Shown here: positions 61,969-64,000 of the stretch, piece by piece
Numbering within the stretch: position 1 is the first letter of the stretch
Layout: every line of letters begins with the position of its first letter
Source of the DNA: Rhodococcus rhodochrous
GTDB taxonomy: Bacteria; Actinomycetota; Actinomycetes; Mycobacteriales; Mycobacteriaceae
Assembly (NCBI RefSeq): GCF_900187265.1
Contig: NZ_LT906450.1
Location: forward strand, 1,913,444 to 1,977,443
Direction of reading: 5' to 3'
Length of the DNA: 64,000 nt
Program-made: the position numbers and the translations under genes
Notes under the pieces: generated by a model
Databases searched by the model: none
What the model was told of the DNA's origin: nothing
The model's input: only the letters and a program-made list of their open reading frames with translations

Positions 61969-62757
61969 ATGGGGAAATTGGACGGGCGGGTGGCAATCGT
62001 CACCGGCGCCGGGATGGGAATCGGCCGCGGCGTTGCCGGCGCGCTGGCCCGTGAGGGGGCGAGCGTCGTCGTCGCCGAGGTGGATGAGCAGGCAGGAGCC
62101 GATACCGCGCGGTGGATCACCGACAGTTGGGGCGTGGCCGCGCATTTCGTACCGACGGATGTCACCGACCGCGAACAGGTGCACGCCATGGTGGATGCCG
62201 CGGTGCGCGAATTCGGGCGTCTCGACATCCTGGTCAACAACGCTTGGCGTTCATTGGGTTTCGCGCGGCTGGAGAACATGCCCGAGGAGAGCATGCAGTC
62301 GGGTTTCGACATGGCCGTGATGGCCGCCTTCTGGGCGATGCAACGTGCGTACCCGGAACTGGCCCGACACGGCACCGGTCGGGTCATCAACATGTGCAGT
62401 CTCAACGGCGTCAATGCGCACATGTACTCGGTGTCGTACAACGCTGCGAAAGAGGCACTGCGCAGCATGACGCGCACTGCGGCTCGGGAATGGGCACCGA
62501 AGCAGTTGTGCTGCAACGTGATCTGTCCCGGCGCGCAGAGCGCGGCATATCAGCGGGTCGCGGAGGCGGACCCGCAGATGGCAGCGACGCAGGCCGCAGC
62601 GAACCCGATGGGCCGTATCGGTGACCCGCTCGAGGACATCGGCACGGTCGCAGCCTTTCTCGCGAGCGACGACTCCCGCTATCTCACAGGCAACACGCTG
62701 TTCGTCGACGGCGGTAGCCACATCAACGGCGTGCAGTGGGCGCCGAACGTGGACTGA
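61969..62757 (+). CDS. short-chain dehydrogenase/reductase
   Basis: 262 aa, ATG at 61969 with AAGGAA. Features are VTGAGMGIGRGVAGALAREG, LDILVNNAWRSLGF (an unusual NNAW instead of NNAG) and SVSYNAAKEALRSMTRTAARE with Tyr-x3-Lys; RYLTGNTLFVDGGS ends the fold. It may oxidise the hydroxyacyl-CoA formed by the MaoC hydratase, giving the substrate for the thiolase. This is the fifth gene of the operon. Confidence 0.88.
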   Translation: MGKLDGRVAIVTGAGMGIGRGVAGALAREGASVVVAEVDEQAGADTARWITDSWGVAAHFVPTDVTDREQVHAMVDAAVREFGRLDILVNNAWRSLGFARLENMPEESMQSGFDMAVMAAFWAMQRAYPELARHGTGRVINMCSLNGVNAHMYSVSYNAAKEALRSMTRTAAREWAPKQLCCNVICPGAQSAAYQRVAEADPQMAATQAAANPMGRIGDPLEDIGTVAAFLASDDSRYLTGNTLFVDGGSHINGVQWAPNVD

Positions 62758-62775
62758 AATCCCAACGGAGGATTC

Positions 62776-63957
62776 ATGCTCTCTCGTACTTCCCGGCGCC
62801 TGGTGGCAGCACTCACCGCAACGGCGATGCTCGGTATCACATCCTGCGCGGACTCCGGTGACGACACCGAGGAGACTTCCGGCGGGCCGGGCTCTCTCGT
62901 CACCGAACGTACCCTCACCGGTGCGGCGGCGATTCCCAGCGCATCGCGCACGCATCTGATCACCTATCTGTCCGAGGGGGCCGACCGGCGCCCCACGCTC
63001 GTGTCGGGCACCGTCGCGATCCCCGACGGTGAGGCCCCCGACGGGGGCTGGCCCGTGATCAGCTGGGCACACGGCACCACCGGGGTCGGTGACGCCTGCG
63101 CACCCTCCGCCGACACCCCCGGCGGTCCGGCCCATTCCTACGTCGGCAGGACCACCGCCATGCTCGACCGGTGGGTCGCCGACGGCTACGCCGTGGTCCA
63201 GACCGACTACGAGGGCCTCGGCACACCGGGCGGACATCCCTACATGAACGGAGACAGCGCAGCCGACAGTGTCGTCGACATCGTGCGTGCCGCGCGGCAA
63301 CTCGACCCGGGTGTCGGCACCCGGTGGATCGCGATGGGGCACAGTCAGGGCGGGCACGCCGCGCTGTATGCGGCGGCACGTGGCGAGGACCGCGCCCCCG
63401 AACTCGAACTGCAGGGTGCGGTCGCCTTCGCCCCCGGCAGCCGCACGAGTGAAACGGCCGAGTACTACGCGACCGCCGGCCCCGCGATCGGTCCGGCGCT
63501 CGGGTTCCTGCCGGTGCTGCTGCTCGGAGCGCAGGCGGCGGACCCGAGCATCGATGCCGACGCGATGCTCACCGACGCCTCGCGCCCCTTGCTCGACGCC
63601 GCGCGCACCGGGTGCATGGACGACATCCGCGAGGTGGCGAGCACGGTACCGGTGGATCAGGTGTTCGCCCCGGATGCGGACCTCGAGTCGCTCCGCGAGT
63701 ACTACGCCGGCCAGGAGGTCGAACCGCTCACCCTGGCGGTGCCGACGCTCGTCGTGCAGGGAAGCGACGACGCGCTGGTACTGCGTCCGGTCACCGACGA
63801 GGTGACCGCTGCACTGTGCGACAACGGAGCCGACCTGACCTATCGAGTGTACGAGGGGGCCGACCACCGCGCGGTACTCGAGGAGTCCTTCGGCGACGTG
63901 CGGGCGTTCGTCGACGGAGTACGCGCGGGCGAGGCGCAGGACGGCACGTGCGATTGA
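62776..63957 (+). CDS. secreted lipoprotein, alpha/beta-hydrolase (secretory lipase type)
   Basis: 393 aa. A lipoprotein signal peptide ends in the lipobox GITSC (Cys24), and an acidic linker (ADSGDDTEETSGGPGS) follows. The hydrolase body has ISWAHGTTGVGDACAP, the nucleophile elbow AMGHSQGGHAAL and VPTLVVQGSDDALVL, with the catalytic His in YEGADHRAVLE. It resembles secretory lipase/prolyl-aminopeptidase-like proteins, anchored to the outer face of the membrane. It may free fatty acids or esters for the adjacent beta-oxidation enzymes; it starts 18 bases after the last operon gene. Confidence 0.86.
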   Translation: MLSRTSRRLVAALTATAMLGITSCADSGDDTEETSGGPGSLVTERTLTGAAAIPSASRTHLITYLSEGADRRPTLVSGTVAIPDGEAPDGGWPVISWAHGTTGVGDACAPSADTPGGPAHSYVGRTTAMLDRWVADGYAVVQTDYEGLGTPGGHPYMNGDSAADSVVDIVRAARQLDPGVGTRWIAMGHSQGGHAALYAAARGEDRAPELELQGAVAFAPGSRTSETAEYYATAGPAIGPALGFLPVLLLGAQAADPSIDADAMLTDASRPLLDAARTGCMDDIREVASTVPVDQVFAPDADLESLREYYAGQEVEPLTLAVPTLVVQGSDDALVLRPVTDEVTAALCDNGADLTYRVYEGADHRAVLEESFGDVRAFVDGVRAGEAQDGTCD

Positions 63958-63966
63958 TGCCGTCGA

Positions 63967-64000
63967 TCAGTCGGTCTTGATGCGTTCGGGGACGGTGTAG
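63967..64000 (-). CDS. 3' end of a minus-strand gene, cut by the window
   Basis: Reading the minus strand from the window edge gives ...YTVPERIKTD and a TGA at 63969-63967, just after the lipase stop. It is likely the C-terminus of a converging gene, but only ten residues are visible and no family can be named. Confidence 0.35.
   Translation of the reverse strand, partial: YTVPERIKTD

Overview
The window is very GC-rich (with GTG and TTG starts and tightly overlapping genes) and looks like the chromosome of a Rhodococcus-type actinobacterium. The strongest evidence is gene order: about 23.2-43.8 kb and 49.9-54.3 kb follow the Mycobacterium tuberculosis block Rv2477c-Rv2457c (ettA, thioesterase, NAD-glutamate dehydrogenase, thioesterase, Rv2474c-like protein, aglA, glbO, HNH protein, DUF5130 protein, pepN, mycoredoxin-2-like protein, rpiB, nei, tig, clpP1, clpP2, clpX). 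Everything else is inserted around or between these conserved genes. No insertion sequence, prophage or CRISPR array was seen.

Region 1 (1-10.3 kb) is a self-contained selenocysteine module. On the minus strand selD is followed by a formate dehydrogenase operon: the catalytic subunit has an in-frame TGA (5388-5390) at the catalytic selenocysteine position, followed by a SECIS-like hairpin; then come a four-cluster iron-sulfur subunit, an NrfD-type membrane anchor and an OFA-family (oxalate/formate) transporter cut by the window edge. On the plus strand tRNA-Sec, selA and selB follow. All four dedicated selenocysteine factors thus flank the one visible selenoprotein gene.

Region 2 (10.4-12.8 kb) holds NADP-glutamate dehydrogenase, tRNA-Arg and a DedA-family protein. 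Region 3 (13.0-21.9 kb) is an aerobic form I carbon monoxide dehydrogenase operon, coxM-S-L, with maturation genes (an XdhC/CoxF-like protein fused to a YHS metal-binding domain, coxD, coxE), followed two bases later by a CopD-CtaG fusion. Together, regions 1 and 3 suggest respiratory use of C1 donors (formate, CO) by molybdenum enzymes, and copper handling is a recurrent theme around the CO dehydrogenase.

Region 4 (22-43.8 kb) is the conserved mycobacterial-type block, with accessory insertions: an SfnB-like flavoprotein, an acetyltransferase and a ferredoxin-reductase-like flavoprotein. Region 5 (43.9-49.0 kb) is a minus-strand accessory run: a membrane protein with an Asp/Gly-rich tail, a WS/DGAT-like protein lacking the usual catalytic motif, a small hypothetical, a zinc alcohol dehydrogenase and a YbdK-type ligase. 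Region 6 (49.5-54.3 kb) holds tRNA-Gly, tRNA-Pro and the protein quality-control genes tig-clpP1-clpP2-clpX.

Region 7 (54.4-64 kb) looks like a lipid or steroid side-chain beta-oxidation cluster: two short-chain dehydrogenases, a divergent TetR regulator, a thiolase, a tandem-domain acyl-CoA dehydrogenase, a MaoC-type hydratase, a thioesterase, another dehydrogenase and a lipoprotein hydrolase. Two similar 18-bp partly palindromic sites overlap the likely promoters on either side of the regulator gene. Throughout, function calls rest on reading motifs and on known families; no database search was run.
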